Below, in pieces: positions 28,566 to 37,814 of a stretch of 64,000 nucleotides of DNA. How positions within the stretch are numbered: position 1 is the first letter of the stretch; every line of letters begins with the position of its first letter. A model generated the notes under the pieces. It saw nothing but the letters and a program-made list of their open reading frames with translations, ran no database searches and was not told where the DNA came from. This DNA comes from Acinetobacter lactucae (GTDB lineage: Bacteria > Pseudomonadota > Gammaproteobacteria > Pseudomonadales > Moraxellaceae): positions 62,001 through 126,000 of the forward strand of contig NZ_LRPE01000013.1 of the NCBI RefSeq assembly GCF_001605885.1. The letters are read 5' to 3'. The position numbers and the translations under genes were made by a program.

Positions 28566-29444
28566 ATGAAGATTTTAGATGGCGGTTTAGGCCGTGAATT
28601 AGCCCGCCGTGGCGCTCCGTTTCGTCAACCAGAGTGGTCTGCGCTTGCACTGATTGAAGCACCTGAAACAGTAAAAGAAGTACATCTCGATTTTATCAAT
28701 GCTGGTTCAGAAGTGATTACGACTAACAACTATGCTGTTGTGCCATTTCATATTGGACAAGAACGCTTTGAAACTGACGGCGAGCGTTTAATTAAAGTTG
28801 CCATCGAACAAGCAAAAAATGCAGTTAAAGAAAGCGGCAAAAATGTCAAAATTGCAGGCTGCTTACCACCGCTATTTGGTTCTTACCGTGCAGACTTGTT
28901 CCAACCTGAACAGGCTAAAAACCTTGCTGAGCCAATCATTAATACATTGGCACCAGAGGTTGATTTTTGGTTAGCTGAAACTCAATCGTGCTTAAAAGAA
29001 GTAGAAACAGTGCATGCCTTATTACCACAAGATGGTAAGGACTATTGGGTATCTTTCACGCTGCAAGACGAAATCAAACATGAGCAAGCACTACTTCGCT
29101 CAGGCGAAAACATGCAACAAGTGGCTGATTTCATCAAACAATCAAATGCCAAAGCTGTATTGTTTAACTGCTGCCAACCCGAAGTAATCTTGCAAGCGAT
29201 TAATGAAATTAAAGGACTTATTCCAGAGTCTGTACAAATTGGTGCTTATGCCAATGCTTTTCCACCGCAAGATGAGAGTGCTACTGCCAACGATGGTCTG
29301 GATGAAATTCGTAAAGACTTAGACGCTCCAGCTTATCTTGCATTTGCTAAGCAATGGCAGAAAGCAGGTGCAAGTCTAGTCGGCGGTTGCTGTGGCATTG
29401 GTCCAGAACACATTGCTGAACTTTCTCAATTTTTTAAAGAATAA
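28566..29444 (+). CDS. mmuM: Homocysteine S-methyltransferase (MmuM-like)
   Basis: A 292-residue single-domain zinc methyltransferase. The start MKILDGGLGRELARRG is typical. The zinc Cys residues appear as VLFNCCQPEV (about residue 202) and VGGCCGIGPEHI (about residues 274-285). It makes methionine from homocysteine using S-methylmethionine or S-adenosylmethionine as donor. It is followed by an amino-acid permease after 5 bases, an arrangement like mmuPM but in reversed order. Confidence 0.9.
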   Translation: MKILDGGLGRELARRGAPFRQPEWSALALIEAPETVKEVHLDFINAGSEVITTNNYAVVPFHIGQERFETDGERLIKVAIEQAKNAVKESGKNVKIAGCLPPLFGSYRADLFQPEQAKNLAEPIINTLAPEVDFWLAETQSCLKEVETVHALLPQDGKDYWVSFTLQDEIKHEQALLRSGENMQQVADFIKQSNAKAVLFNCCQPEVILQAINEIKGLIPESVQIGAYANAFPPQDESATANDGLDEIRKDLDAPAYLAFAKQWQKAGASLVGGCCGIGPEHIAELSQFFKE

Positions 29445-29449
29445 ATACC

Positions 29450-30784
29450 ATGTCTGCTGCCAAAATTGGACTATTGTCTCTTACAGCGCTGGTCTTTAGT
29501 TCTATGGTGGGGTCAGGCGTATTTAGCCTACCCCAAAATATGGCTCAAGTCGCTAACGGCTCTGCCCTTCTTGTTGCATGGCTCATTACTGGGGTCGGCA
29601 TTATTTTCTTGGCTCTCACGCTATTACATTTAACCCGTCAACGACCAGATCTAGATGGCGGTATTTATAACTATGCGCGCGAAGGCTTTGGAGACCTGAT
29701 TGGGTTTTGCTCGGCTTGGGGCTATTGGTTGTGTACCACCATTGGTATTGTGGGTTATGTGGTGATTGCCTTTTCAGGCGTCGGCATGTTTACCGATAGC
29801 AAAGACCATATTATTTTTGGTGAAGGCAATACGCTCTACTCGCTCATTGGCTCAAGCATTTTTGTATGGCTGGTGCACTGGTTAGTGAGCCGAGGTATTA
29901 AAGAAGCTGCGATTGTGAATTTACTGGCAACGATTGCCAAAATTATTCCAATGGTGGTTTTCATCTTCTTTACCTTCATTGCATTTAAGTTTGATTTGTT
30001 CAAACTCAACCTACATGACTTTTCTTTGCAAGTTCCACTTTGGCAACAAGTAAAAGACCTGATGCTCATTACCCTTTGGGTATTTACTGGTATTGAAGGT
30101 GCTGTAGTTTTATCATCACGTGCAAAAAAACGTCATGATATTGGAAAAGCGACCATTTTAGGTGTGTTACTAGCGTTAAGTTTTTATGTCATGGTCACTG
30201 TATTGGCTTATGGCGTAGTGAGCCGTGAAGCGCTTGCAGGCATGCACAACCCATCAATGGCGACCATTTTGCAGCAACTGATCGGCTTGCCAGGTACCAT
30301 CATTATTACCATCGGGCTGATTATTTCCGTTGCATCGTCTTATTTAAGTTGGACTTTATTTGCAACTGAAATTCCATATTTAGCAGCAAAAAATGGTGCA
30401 TTCCCTAAATTATTTTTAAAGAATAATCAGAACAATGTACCTATTTCATCCCTTTGGCTGACAACGCTTGTCGTGCAAGGCTCACTCATTGCCGTGTATT
30501 TTTTCAATAAAAACTACACTCAGCTTTTATTGATTTCATCGGTCATGATTTTGCTACCTTATTTTCTGGTGTCAGCTTTTTACCTTAAAGAATCCATTCG
30601 CCATAAACGCATGCCGCATATTGCGATTGCAAGTGTCGCTTCAATCTATGCGCTTTGGTTGCTCTATGCAGCAGGTTTAGTCTTACTTATGTTGTCTGGC
30701 GTGTTGTATTTGGTGGGCTTGGTTATCTTTTCAATCAGTTATTTTGAGCACAAAAAATCCCTCAAACAAAACCAGCTTAATTAA
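29450..30784 (+). CDS. APC-family amino acid permease (basic amino acid/polyamine antiporter type)
   Basis: A 444-residue permease with 12 predicted membrane segments. SSMVGSGVFSLPQNMA in TM1 is the APC substrate-binding glycine motif, and the TM6 WVFTGIEGAVVLSSRAKKRHDIGKAT segment is like arginine:ornithine antiporters (ArcD/YdgI). Co-transcription with mmuM could mean methionine or S-methylmethionine transport, but the sequence resembles the basic amino-acid group more. Substrate is therefore open. Confidence 0.82.
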   Translation: MSAAKIGLLSLTALVFSSMVGSGVFSLPQNMAQVANGSALLVAWLITGVGIIFLALTLLHLTRQRPDLDGGIYNYAREGFGDLIGFCSAWGYWLCTTIGIVGYVVIAFSGVGMFTDSKDHIIFGEGNTLYSLIGSSIFVWLVHWLVSRGIKEAAIVNLLATIAKIIPMVVFIFFTFIAFKFDLFKLNLHDFSLQVPLWQQVKDLMLITLWVFTGIEGAVVLSSRAKKRHDIGKATILGVLLALSFYVMVTVLAYGVVSREALAGMHNPSMATILQQLIGLPGTIIITIGLIISVASSYLSWTLFATEIPYLAAKNGAFPKLFLKNNQNNVPISSLWLTTLVVQGSLIAVYFFNKNYTQLLLISSVMILLPYFLVSAFYLKESIRHKRMPHIAIASVASIYALWLLYAAGLVLLMLSGVLYLVGLVIFSISYFEHKKSLKQNQLN

Positions 30785-30791
30785 TTATTTT

Positions 30792-30825
30792 AACCACTGT
30801 TGAATCATTTCAGCAGTGGTTTTCT
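30792..30825 (+). terminator. Rho-independent terminator after the permease gene
   Basis: AACCACTG (30792-30799) pairs with CAGTGGTT (30814-30821) and is followed by T bases. Confidence 0.8.
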
Positions 30826-30839
30826 AAAAACAAAAATTT

Positions 30840-31172
30840 CTATTTTGAAGCCTGCGACTGCTTTAAGTGCAATCTTAAAATACGGCGTAATTCTAAAATT
30901 GCCTCAGGGCTAGTTTGAATCGAATGCCCACCTTTAATGATCAACTCCGACTGCTCCCCACCCAAATGCGAACTTTGATAAGGCACAATGCCATCACTGC
31001 TTTTTAACTTATCAGTCGTGCCATCAATATTGCCCATAATCGAGTGATAGACCACTTGTGGCGATGGTTGAATGGCTTGAGTCAACTGCATGAAGTTAGA
31101 GGAACGACTTAAATTACTTGCCCCATTTTCAATTAAGCCTTTTCTGAGTTTTGTATTTTTCTCATCTCTCAT
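30840..31172 (-). pseudogene. C-terminal part of the split alpha/beta hydrolase
   Basis: A 110-residue frame that looks like the missing end of the hydrolase at 31169-32752. It carries SSDGIVPYQSSHLGG (probable catalytic Asp) and IIKGGHSIQTSPEAI (probable catalytic His) before a basic end. It has no fold of its own and its only apparent start is the ATGA that overlaps the upstream stop. Adding one A in the AAA at the junction would fuse the two parts into one protein of about 638 residues. It is either a frameshifted gene or a coupled second chain. Confidence 0.65.
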
Positions 31173-32752
31173 TTCAACTGCAATAAAAAATCAGCGGGCA
31201 AACGAATAACACGGCGTGCAATTTGGGTAAACCATCGGTCAGCGTAGTCTGTACCATGATGAGGGGCCGATACAAAAACAACCCGATTAAAATATGGCAA
31301 AGCCTTGAACTGAAAGCGCTCACGAATGACTGGATTTTCTTTTAACCGATTTAACTGCGCTTCATTCATTTTTTGCATGGCTTGCTCTGAAACATCGGCA
31401 TCACTTACCAAGAGGCGGCTAATGACACCGCCCATACTATGTCCAACCAGCACGGCATCATGTGCAGCGTAGCTGCCTTTAGCAACGTTTTGAAAAGCTT
31501 GATTCAGCAAAGAATAAATCTGAAAACGACTTTCAAAAATCGGCATATTGGTTGAATAAAATACCTGCCAAACTTGGTAGTTTTGTCTTAATTCGGCATC
31601 GCCCATAATATCATTGGTTAAGCTCACCCAAGCCTCTGGACTACTCGCTAAACCATGAATAAACACAATGATTTTCTTATTTGGGTTAAAAGGTTCCAGC
31701 ATATATAAATGCGGCATGATCAAATTGGCTTCTTTATTAATTAAAGACCAATAACCTGCTGCACCTAAATTATATTTCGACAGCCAAAGCCCATAAGGTG
31801 CCGAATAGTTTGCAGTGAGCGGATAGTCCACACCTTCAACCTTTACGCGGTCTTGTCGATATGGATCAAACATCGCAATTTCTAACTCTTCCCCAGCAAT
31901 GACCTGATCGGCTGTAGCTTTTTGTTTTGGATAAGCAATCGCCGTGACCGGAAAGAAGCGTGGTAAATGTATGTTGGGATTATTCTGCTGAGCATAAAAA
32001 GCATCGGGGTCTAAAATGAAGCCGTGATTTACATCATTTTCTTTACGCCCAACAATAAACTCTGCTCCTAAACCATCCTTACGGTTGACGGTATTAAAGC
32101 CAGAAAAGTTCATGTTATAGCTGGAGCGAAAAGTATCGACTTCAATCTTTTGTACATCTAATGCATGGTCAAAATTGACGTGGTACTCATGCCCCTCTGC
32201 TTTAAGCAACGGTGGAAAACGATGCGTATTTAAATGATTAAAATACGTGGTCATTAACTTCGACAAGGCAACGTTATAAAAAATACGCACCTGATTTTGG
32301 CGATGGTCAAATACCCGATCGAACGGCGACTCTTCAGAGTCAAATAAATAGACATAACTATAGCGCAAGCTTTTATCAAACAGCGCTAACTCTTGCTCAA
32401 GGCAACTGCTACTTTTATTAATGACATTACACTGGCTACTACGCCCAACGTCTAAAGCCTTGGCTAAATAAATTTCACTCAGCGCAGCATAGCGTTCTTC
32501 TCGACTGCTATTTTCAGACAAGCTTTGAATTTTATTTAAACAATCATCAAAATTTTGCAGACAAGATTTTTCGTCTTCTTTAACCAAATACAGTAAGTTT
32601 TGAGTTTGATGGCTTAAGGTATTTGCGGTCAAAATACTTTCATTTTTACTATTTAAAGCACTGCTTAAATTAGTTTCTTTCAAATAAATAACCTGACAGC
32701 CACTGAGCAAAGCCATTATTGTTATTAATGAATAATGGTAAGACTTTGTCAT
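31169..32752 (-). pseudogene. Serine hydrolase lipoprotein, N-terminal part, apparently frameshifted
   Basis: A 527-residue frame with a lipoprotein signal (TIMALLSGC, Cys at about residue 18) and the nucleophile motif VGHSMGG late in the sequence (about residue 435), preceded by IIVFIHGLASSPEAW as the oxyanion strand. The acid and His of the triad are absent here but appear in the overlapping downstream frame 30840-31172. The product should be an outer-membrane-anchored esterase or lipase if made whole. The ATG at 32752 is chosen because it puts the lipobox in place; the reading from 32818 adds 22 residues. Confidence 0.7.
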
Positions 32753-32900
32753 TCTGCATTCCTTAATCGAATGTATTCCCCATCTGGTCATTATGCCTGT
32801 AAAGCCGTGAACGAACAATTTCGGCTCAGCTTTCGTTTTTCTTTATGATGAAAAAAGCCTGAACTCATTTTAATTCTGGCTAATTTATTATTTTTTCAAA

Positions 32901-33608
32901 TCAAGCTTGGTTGAACTTTTGCTGTGAAGCTAAATATGAAAAATACAAAATGGGTAAGATAAACGGCGCTACACTCCAGAAATCAAAATAGACATAAAGT
33001 ACCGCGCCCAAGAAAGCACCAATTACAAACCCAATCACAATACTGGCGCTTTTTAGAAAACTAGCCCGATTGGCTGCGTTATTGTTTTTAAGTAAGTTGG
33101 CAATATCAATACCGAGCTGGGTAGTGTTGCCTGTCATCATAGTACTGGGGCTAATATTTTTAATGAGGGTTTTGCTAGAAGTATTACGAATAGCCAAAGC
33201 AATTAAGCCCAGTCCTCCTGTTACCGCAACTGTTAGTGCATCCGGATCTTTAAATGGCTCGAAATAAAGTCCTGCAATCATGAAAGCACATAGAAAAATG
33301 GCTTCAAATAAAAATAAATAAGATAGCGTTTTGTGCTTGACCTGACTACGGTCAATTAACAGTTTGGTAATGACCACTGTCAAAATAAATAGCGGAATGG
33401 CTGCGAGCTTTATCCATAAACCAGCGCCGCCTTTAACCCACGCCGCCCCCGCCAACACTAAGTTTCCCGTCACATGCGCAGTGAAAAAGCCAAATAACGC
33501 AATAAAGCCAATAGTATCAATTGCCCCACCGACCATGGTCAGCAAAACAGGATCTCGACAAATTGCCCAAGTACTTTGTTTCTCTTGTTGCATTGAAGTC
33601 TCTGGCAT
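32901..33608 (-). CDS. DUF1275 (YoaK-like) membrane protein
   Basis: About 235 residues with six hydrophobic segments. The early TMVGGAIDTIGFIALFGFFTAHVTGNLV and the NISPSTMMTGNTTQLGIDIA segments are the two conserved blocks of this family, which has no proven function. The ATG at 33608 is preferred because AGGA lies 8 bases before it. It stands alone on the minus strand. Confidence 0.85.
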   Translation of the reverse strand: MPETSMQQEKQSTWAICRDPVLLTMVGGAIDTIGFIALFGFFTAHVTGNLVLAGAAWVKGGAGLWIKLAAIPLFILTVVITKLLIDRSQVKHKTLSYLFLFEAIFLCAFMIAGLYFEPFKDPDALTVAVTGGLGLIALAIRNTSSKTLIKNISPSTMMTGNTTQLGIDIANLLKNNNAANRASFLKSASIVIGFVIGAFLGAVLYVYFDFWSVAPFILPILYFSYLASQQKFNQA

Positions 33609-33931
33609 AAACTGCATCCTATTATTTTAAAGTCATTAATTCAGTACAAAGATGTTTTAAATATTTAAAAACAAATCAAAACTAAAGCGTTTATAAAAGC
33701 AAAAAAACATGTAAAAACATAGAGTCTGTTATGTCGCAACACTGTCTTTGAAATGGCAACAATCAAAATTGACTATTTTTAAAACAATAAAAGGTTATCG
33801 GCTTCAAATCAATTTGACCTCTAAAACTGTTCTCACTATGATGAAGCCGCTGGTTGATAGCAACTGGTTTTGGACCTAAAAAAGTTATGCCAAGATATGG
33901 ATAATCAATAACAACAATCACGAGTAGATAT
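33609..33931. other. Intergenic region between divergent genes
   Basis: About 320 AT-rich bases. No strong hairpin or recognised operator was seen; it should carry the promoters of the DUF1275 gene and the small secreted gene. Confidence 0.35.
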
Positions 33932-34207
33932 ATGTCACTTTATAATTTTTCAGTTTTTTTAGGGGGATTATTATTTGTATCTGTTGCCTTTGCGGGTCAA
34001 AAAAACAGTCCTCATCGTGATTTCTATTTAAAATGTATTGCGGCTGGTCATAGCCGTGCAAGCTGTACATGCATTTATCATCGTTTAGAACGCCAATACT
34101 CCCCTAAGCTCATGCATAGACTTGGAAGTTTGAGTTTACAAAGTCCTGAAATACCGCGTGATTTTGTAAAGTCCATGATGCGTACCATGCAAAAATGCCA
34201 GTCATAA
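33932..34207 (+). CDS. Small secreted Cys protein, paralogue of the one at 49426
   Basis: A 91-residue precursor with a signal peptide (cleavage after VAFA, about residue 22). The mature part has four Cys and shares the pattern C..GHS.ASC.CIY.RLE..YSPKLM.RL..LSLQSP with the protein at 49426-49710. The spacing of Cys suggests disulfides in the periplasm. I do not recognise a named family. It is alone on the plus strand, convergent with the hemO operon, with only 2 bases between the stop codons. Confidence 0.75.
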   Translation: MSLYNFSVFLGGLLFVSVAFAGQKNSPHRDFYLKCIAAGHSRASCTCIYHRLERQYSPKLMHRLGSLSLQSPEIPRDFVKSMMRTMQKCQS

Positions 34208-34209
34208 TT

Positions 34210-34650
34210 TTATTTTTTAAGCCACATCCACGCTAATACCCCAGCCATACATAAAATTGCCGGATAGACAAACCACGGATGCGGAATGGTCCAAATCATC
34301 AGTCCCGCGGCCAGACTCATACTTAAGGTCGAAATGTATTTCGCCTTTTTGGGAATACGCCGATGTTCTTGCCATTCACGAATGAGTGGACCGATATAAC
34401 GATGATTTCGAAACCATTGATGAAGTTTTTCAGAACCTCGAGCCGCAAAGAAAACAGCTAAAATTATAAAATCAACAGTAGGTAAACCCGGAATAAAAAT
34501 ACCCAATATGCCAAGCGCGATACACAACCAAGCCAAACCAATAAATACCCAGCGCGCCCACATAGAACGAGCAAGTTTACTGACTGGTTGAGTGGGCGTT
34601 AATGATTGCTCATGTTTTACCATTACATTGACTTGATTGAGTTTATCCAT
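34210..34650 (-). CDS. DUF454 (YbaN-like) inner-membrane protein
   Basis: A 146-residue protein with three hydrophobic segments. The family's marks are WLCIALGILGIFIPGLPTVDFIILAVFFAARGSEKLHQWF, with the PGLPT loop, followed by an RHxxxGPxIxxW-like element (RYIGPLIREWQEHRRIPKKAK). Function of the family is unknown, but it often sits beside iron or heme genes. It is the last gene of the heme operon, 28 bases after hemO. Confidence 0.82.
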   Translation of the reverse strand: MDKLNQVNVMVKHEQSLTPTQPVSKLARSMWARWVFIGLAWLCIALGILGIFIPGLPTVDFIILAVFFAARGSEKLHQWFRNHRYIGPLIREWQEHRRIPKKAKYISTLSMSLAAGLMIWTIPHPWFVYPAILCMAGVLAWMWLKK

Positions 34651-34678
34651 ATCGGGTATTCCCTTTATCCACTTTTTA

Positions 34679-35278
34679 TTATTTCAATTCATCAAGCTGA
34701 TCAAGCGCTTGACCAAAATATCCAAAGGCATCTAAGGCTCCTTGAACAACTCGGTCTTGCTGGGTTTGGTTAAAGCCTGTTTCATCAAGTGCTTGTACAA
34801 AACGTTTCCAGACTTTAGCGCGCCCTTCGGGATAGGCAGCTAAATTACGCGCAGCAAACGTTTCAGAAAACCCCAAATGCTTTTGAGCTTCTTTAAATAA
34901 AAATGCAGCGCCTAAGGTTGAACCTTCAGACACATAAATCCAGCCTAAAGCTTCGGGTAGCTGTACATTTTCACTCTGTAATTGCTGCTCGTTGGGTTGA
35001 ATACCTAAATCATTCAAATCGGCGAGTGCTTGTTTTGAGCGGCCACGAATGTCGAGGTCTGGAATCAGTCCTGCTACCCCCTCTTTTTCAAAAAGATGTT
35101 CAATTTCGCGCTGAAAGTAATATTGAGACAACGTAAATTGTGCGTATTTTTCTTTACTTGAAAACACCTTTGCCTCAGACATTAATTGATGCATACGTTC
35201 GTGTTCAGCAGCAGTTTCTTGTTTCAAACGTAAAGACAAGCTGTTGCTAATGATTTGTTCTGTAGATGAGTTCATCAT
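34679..35278 (-). CDS. hemO: Heme oxygenase
   Basis: A 199-residue bacterial heme oxygenase that opens the heme ring to free iron. It has LRLKQETAAEHERMHQLM with the proximal His near residue 26, and the distal-helix GWIYVSEGSTLGAAFLFKEA with the GSTLGA contact to heme. The position after tonB in a heme-uptake operon fits perfectly. Two adjacent ATGs follow AGGAGAAAG; the first (35278) is used here but the second is equally possible. Confidence 0.92.
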   Translation of the reverse strand: MMNSSTEQIISNSLSLRLKQETAAEHERMHQLMSEAKVFSSKEKYAQFTLSQYYFQREIEHLFEKEGVAGLIPDLDIRGRSKQALADLNDLGIQPNEQQLQSENVQLPEALGWIYVSEGSTLGAAFLFKEAQKHLGFSETFAARNLAAYPEGRAKVWKRFVQALDETGFNQTQQDRVVQGALDAFGYFGQALDQLDELK

Positions 35279-35310
35279 CTTTCTCCTGCAAAATGGATAT
35301 TACTCATCGG

Positions 35311-36234
35311 TTAGCGGTCCCGATTGAGTTTGAGTTGGACTGGAAAATCCACAACAATGGTCACGGCTCGACCGTTAATTTTGTGGGGTTTAAATCTGGA
35401 TTTACGGGTAGCTTGCATGACCCGTTCATCAAGGCTTTGAATGCCTGAACTTTGACGTAATTGAATGTCAATCGGCTGTCCCTTTTCATTAATGCGAATC
35501 CGAAGCTCAACCAAACGATTTTGTTGTTTTAACTCGCGGTCATCATAGTCAAGCCCACCAAAACTCAGCACATCCACACTACTCACCTGAACAGCATCAT
35601 CATGTTCAACTTGCGTGCTCGGTGCTTTGGAATATTCTTGCTGCATTGCGAGTTTTTTGATGCCGCCATTATTAGTTTCGCTATTGGTGTTTTGTGGCAA
35701 ATGCTCAGTTTTCGTTTGTTCAATATCGGTCGAACCCAGTTGTTTATCTGTATGAACCGTTCGCCTTTCTGTAGGCTGCGCTGCTTGAGACGAAGCTAAA
35801 TTGTTTAAACTCGTTTTTGGTTGCGCTTTCTGTTTGTCATTTAAGTTATTTTGCACCACCTCTTTAGAGGCAGTTTTTGACACTAATGTTTGAACATTTT
35901 TAGACGAGTTTTTTGATTCTTCAGGTATAGAAGATACCGAACGGTTTAATGTAAATTTAGGCGTTAAACTTTTTTCGATAGGCCTACTTTCAGTCTGGTC
36001 ATTTGATGGCTTTTTAGCAGGTGCCAGCGACACAAAACTTACTTTTAAGGCATCTACTTTTGGTGATGTCGCAAAAGTATAGGGTTCAATTAAATGGCTC
36101 AGTATCCAGACAACAAACACATGTAGTCCAATCACCACGACTACGGTTAAGCACTTATAAAAATGCTTTGGCCCTTGTGGTAAAGGCAACATCACCATCG
36201 GCTTATGGGTAGGGAATAATGATTTTGATTTCAT
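35311..36234 (-). CDS. tonB: TonB energy-transducing protein of the heme locus
   Basis: A 307-residue TonB-family protein. One N-terminal membrane anchor (about residues 27-48) is followed by a long, polar periplasmic spacer rich in Lys, Ser, Thr and Gln (about 60-215) and a C-terminal TonB domain (about 225-305) with RLVELRIRINEKGQPIDI and SRFKPHKINGRAV. It couples the proton motive force to the receptor HphR. A locus-specific TonB without its own exbB-exbD must borrow ExbBD from elsewhere in the genome. Confidence 0.9.
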   Translation of the reverse strand: MKSKSLFPTHKPMVMLPLPQGPKHFYKCLTVVVVIGLHVFVVWILSHLIEPYTFATSPKVDALKVSFVSLAPAKKPSNDQTESRPIEKSLTPKFTLNRSVSSIPEESKNSSKNVQTLVSKTASKEVVQNNLNDKQKAQPKTSLNNLASSQAAQPTERRTVHTDKQLGSTDIEQTKTEHLPQNTNSETNNGGIKKLAMQQEYSKAPSTQVEHDDAVQVSSVDVLSFGGLDYDDRELKQQNRLVELRIRINEKGQPIDIQLRQSSGIQSLDERVMQATRKSRFKPHKINGRAVTIVVDFPVQLKLNRDR

Positions 36235-36244
36235 GGCTTATTCC

Positions 36245-37735
36245 CTAGAAACGATGCTCAAGCTTGAGACTAATGTTGTGTTTATCGTAGGAATACAGCC
36301 AATCGACATTGCTTTTATTTTGGTTATAACGATAGGTTAAATTAGGCGTCATGCCATAAAACTCAAAGCGCGGCATTTGCACAACAAAGGTATAGTTCTG
36401 TTCAAAATCATGACGACGAGCTAAGTAACTTACAGCGTATTTATCAAACTGGCGCCAACGGTAAGAACTCAATAAAGTGGTGTTAAATCCTGTGCTCCAA
36501 GATTTGCTTAAGCCTAATCGTACGCCTTGCTGTTCGTAGGCAGCTACATATTTTTCTTTTGCAGAATGGTCAACTACATCTAGACCACCAAAAACAGTCC
36601 ACTGGTCTGGAAAAATCTTCCAGAAAGTGGCAAAAGCTGAATTTTCTATACCATCAAAGCTTTTATATTTCTGATAATTAAAATCTTTTCTTTCAACTTC
36701 AAGCTTAAAGGCTTTATCTGACGAGATAAAATGCATCCACTCGGCACGCGCGCCCCACGCACTGTAAAGACCATCATTGCCATAACGTTTATGTTCAAAA
36801 AGCGGACTCACCCCCATTTGATTTTTTAAGTCAAAGTAGCTGTAGCCTGCATTAATGTTAATGGTAGATTCATTAAATGCTGCGTGGTCATTATAGGACT
36901 GTCCAAACGCCAGCGCACGTAAAGCCACGCCATGATGCCCCTTAATCGTATAGCGTTTGATAAGACTGGCTTCGTAATCTAAACCCGATGCTGACTCAGC
37001 TTTTTGCTTTTCACTAGTAATTTTCCGCCCCCCAATAATATTACCTTTATTATCTGTCTGATAAGACATCCAAGTTTTAGTCTGTTTAGAGGCACTATTT
37101 AAATTACTGACATAGGTATAACCCGCTGAAACCGAGCCTTGCCAAGAGTCTCGTTTTTTTAATGCCTGTACAAAGGTATTCACTGTGGTTAAAACCCCAG
37201 ATGGGATTACAGCAGGGTCACTTTGTTTCAGTTGGTCTTGAATGGAAATAAAAAGGCGTGCTGCTTCCTTATTCTTCTGTTGTTCAAACAGCACGCGCGC
37301 TAACTCAAGTTCACAAATTAAGTTATGTGGTTGTTGTTTTAAGCTGCTTTGAAATTTTTGTTCAGCCAATTTCAGTTGACCCTGAGAACGTGCAACTGCC
37401 CCTTCGGCAAAGTCGGTTAAAGCCCGATCGTAGCCAACATATTTCTTATAATGTTCTAAATAAACCGTGGCTTTGAGCCACTGTTTTTGCATGACTGCCA
37501 AATATAGAGCCTTGGCAAGATCATTCGGGTTTTGCTCAACACTATATTCTTGTCCATTAATTTGAAGTTTAGGTAATTGCTCGGTACTACGAATGGTTCC
37601 CTGCTCGTGAAACTGTCGCTGTTCTTGTAAAAGCGTTTGGTCCAAGCTTTGATTAAGACGAAGCTGTGTATCTTCGTCGGCATATAAAAATGGACAACTC
37701 AACAATGTCAAACAGCACAAAAGCGTTCGTTTCAT
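36245..37735 (-). CDS. hsmA: HsmA, Slam-type translocator of the hemophore
   Basis: A 496-residue outer-membrane protein: signal peptide (LLCCLTLLSCPFLYA), then an N-terminal TPR-like domain (ALYLAVMQKQWLKATVYLEHY, SQGQLKLAEQKFQSSLKQQPHN), then a 14-strand beta-barrel (about residue 190 to the end, closing in YDKHNISLKLEHRF with terminal Phe). This is the two-domain plan of surface lipoprotein assembly modulators. In A. baumannii its partner is hemophilin HphA, encoded next to it here. The ATG at 37735 is chosen; the upstream reading starts with TTG. Confidence 0.88.
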   Translation of the reverse strand: MKRTLLCCLTLLSCPFLYADEDTQLRLNQSLDQTLLQEQRQFHEQGTIRSTEQLPKLQINGQEYSVEQNPNDLAKALYLAVMQKQWLKATVYLEHYKKYVGYDRALTDFAEGAVARSQGQLKLAEQKFQSSLKQQPHNLICELELARVLFEQQKNKEAARLFISIQDQLKQSDPAVIPSGVLTTVNTFVQALKKRDSWQGSVSAGYTYVSNLNSASKQTKTWMSYQTDNKGNIIGGRKITSEKQKAESASGLDYEASLIKRYTIKGHHGVALRALAFGQSYNDHAAFNESTININAGYSYFDLKNQMGVSPLFEHKRYGNDGLYSAWGARAEWMHFISSDKAFKLEVERKDFNYQKYKSFDGIENSAFATFWKIFPDQWTVFGGLDVVDHSAKEKYVAAYEQQGVRLGLSKSWSTGFNTTLLSSYRWRQFDKYAVSYLARRHDFEQNYTFVVQMPRFEFYGMTPNLTYRYNQNKSNVDWLYSYDKHNISLKLEHRF

Positions 37736-37777
37736 AAAACAATAAACCTGAAGCAACCAAGCAAAAGCCCAAAAAAC

Positions 37778-37807
37778 AAAAGGAACCTACGTGCGTAGAT
37801 TCCTTTT
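37778..37807 (-). terminator. Intra-operon terminator between hphA and hsmA
   Basis: A 13- to 14-base stem (AAAAGGAATCTACG on the coding strand with its near-perfect complement, two-base loop) followed by TTTTGTTTTTT. It lies inside the operon, so most hphA mRNA probably ends here. Confidence 0.85.
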
Positions 37808-37814
37808 GCATTGA

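Noticed and set aside
29450..30784. mmuP S-methylmethionine permease
   Set aside because: Its motifs resemble the arginine/ornithine antiporter group more; context alone is not enough for the name.
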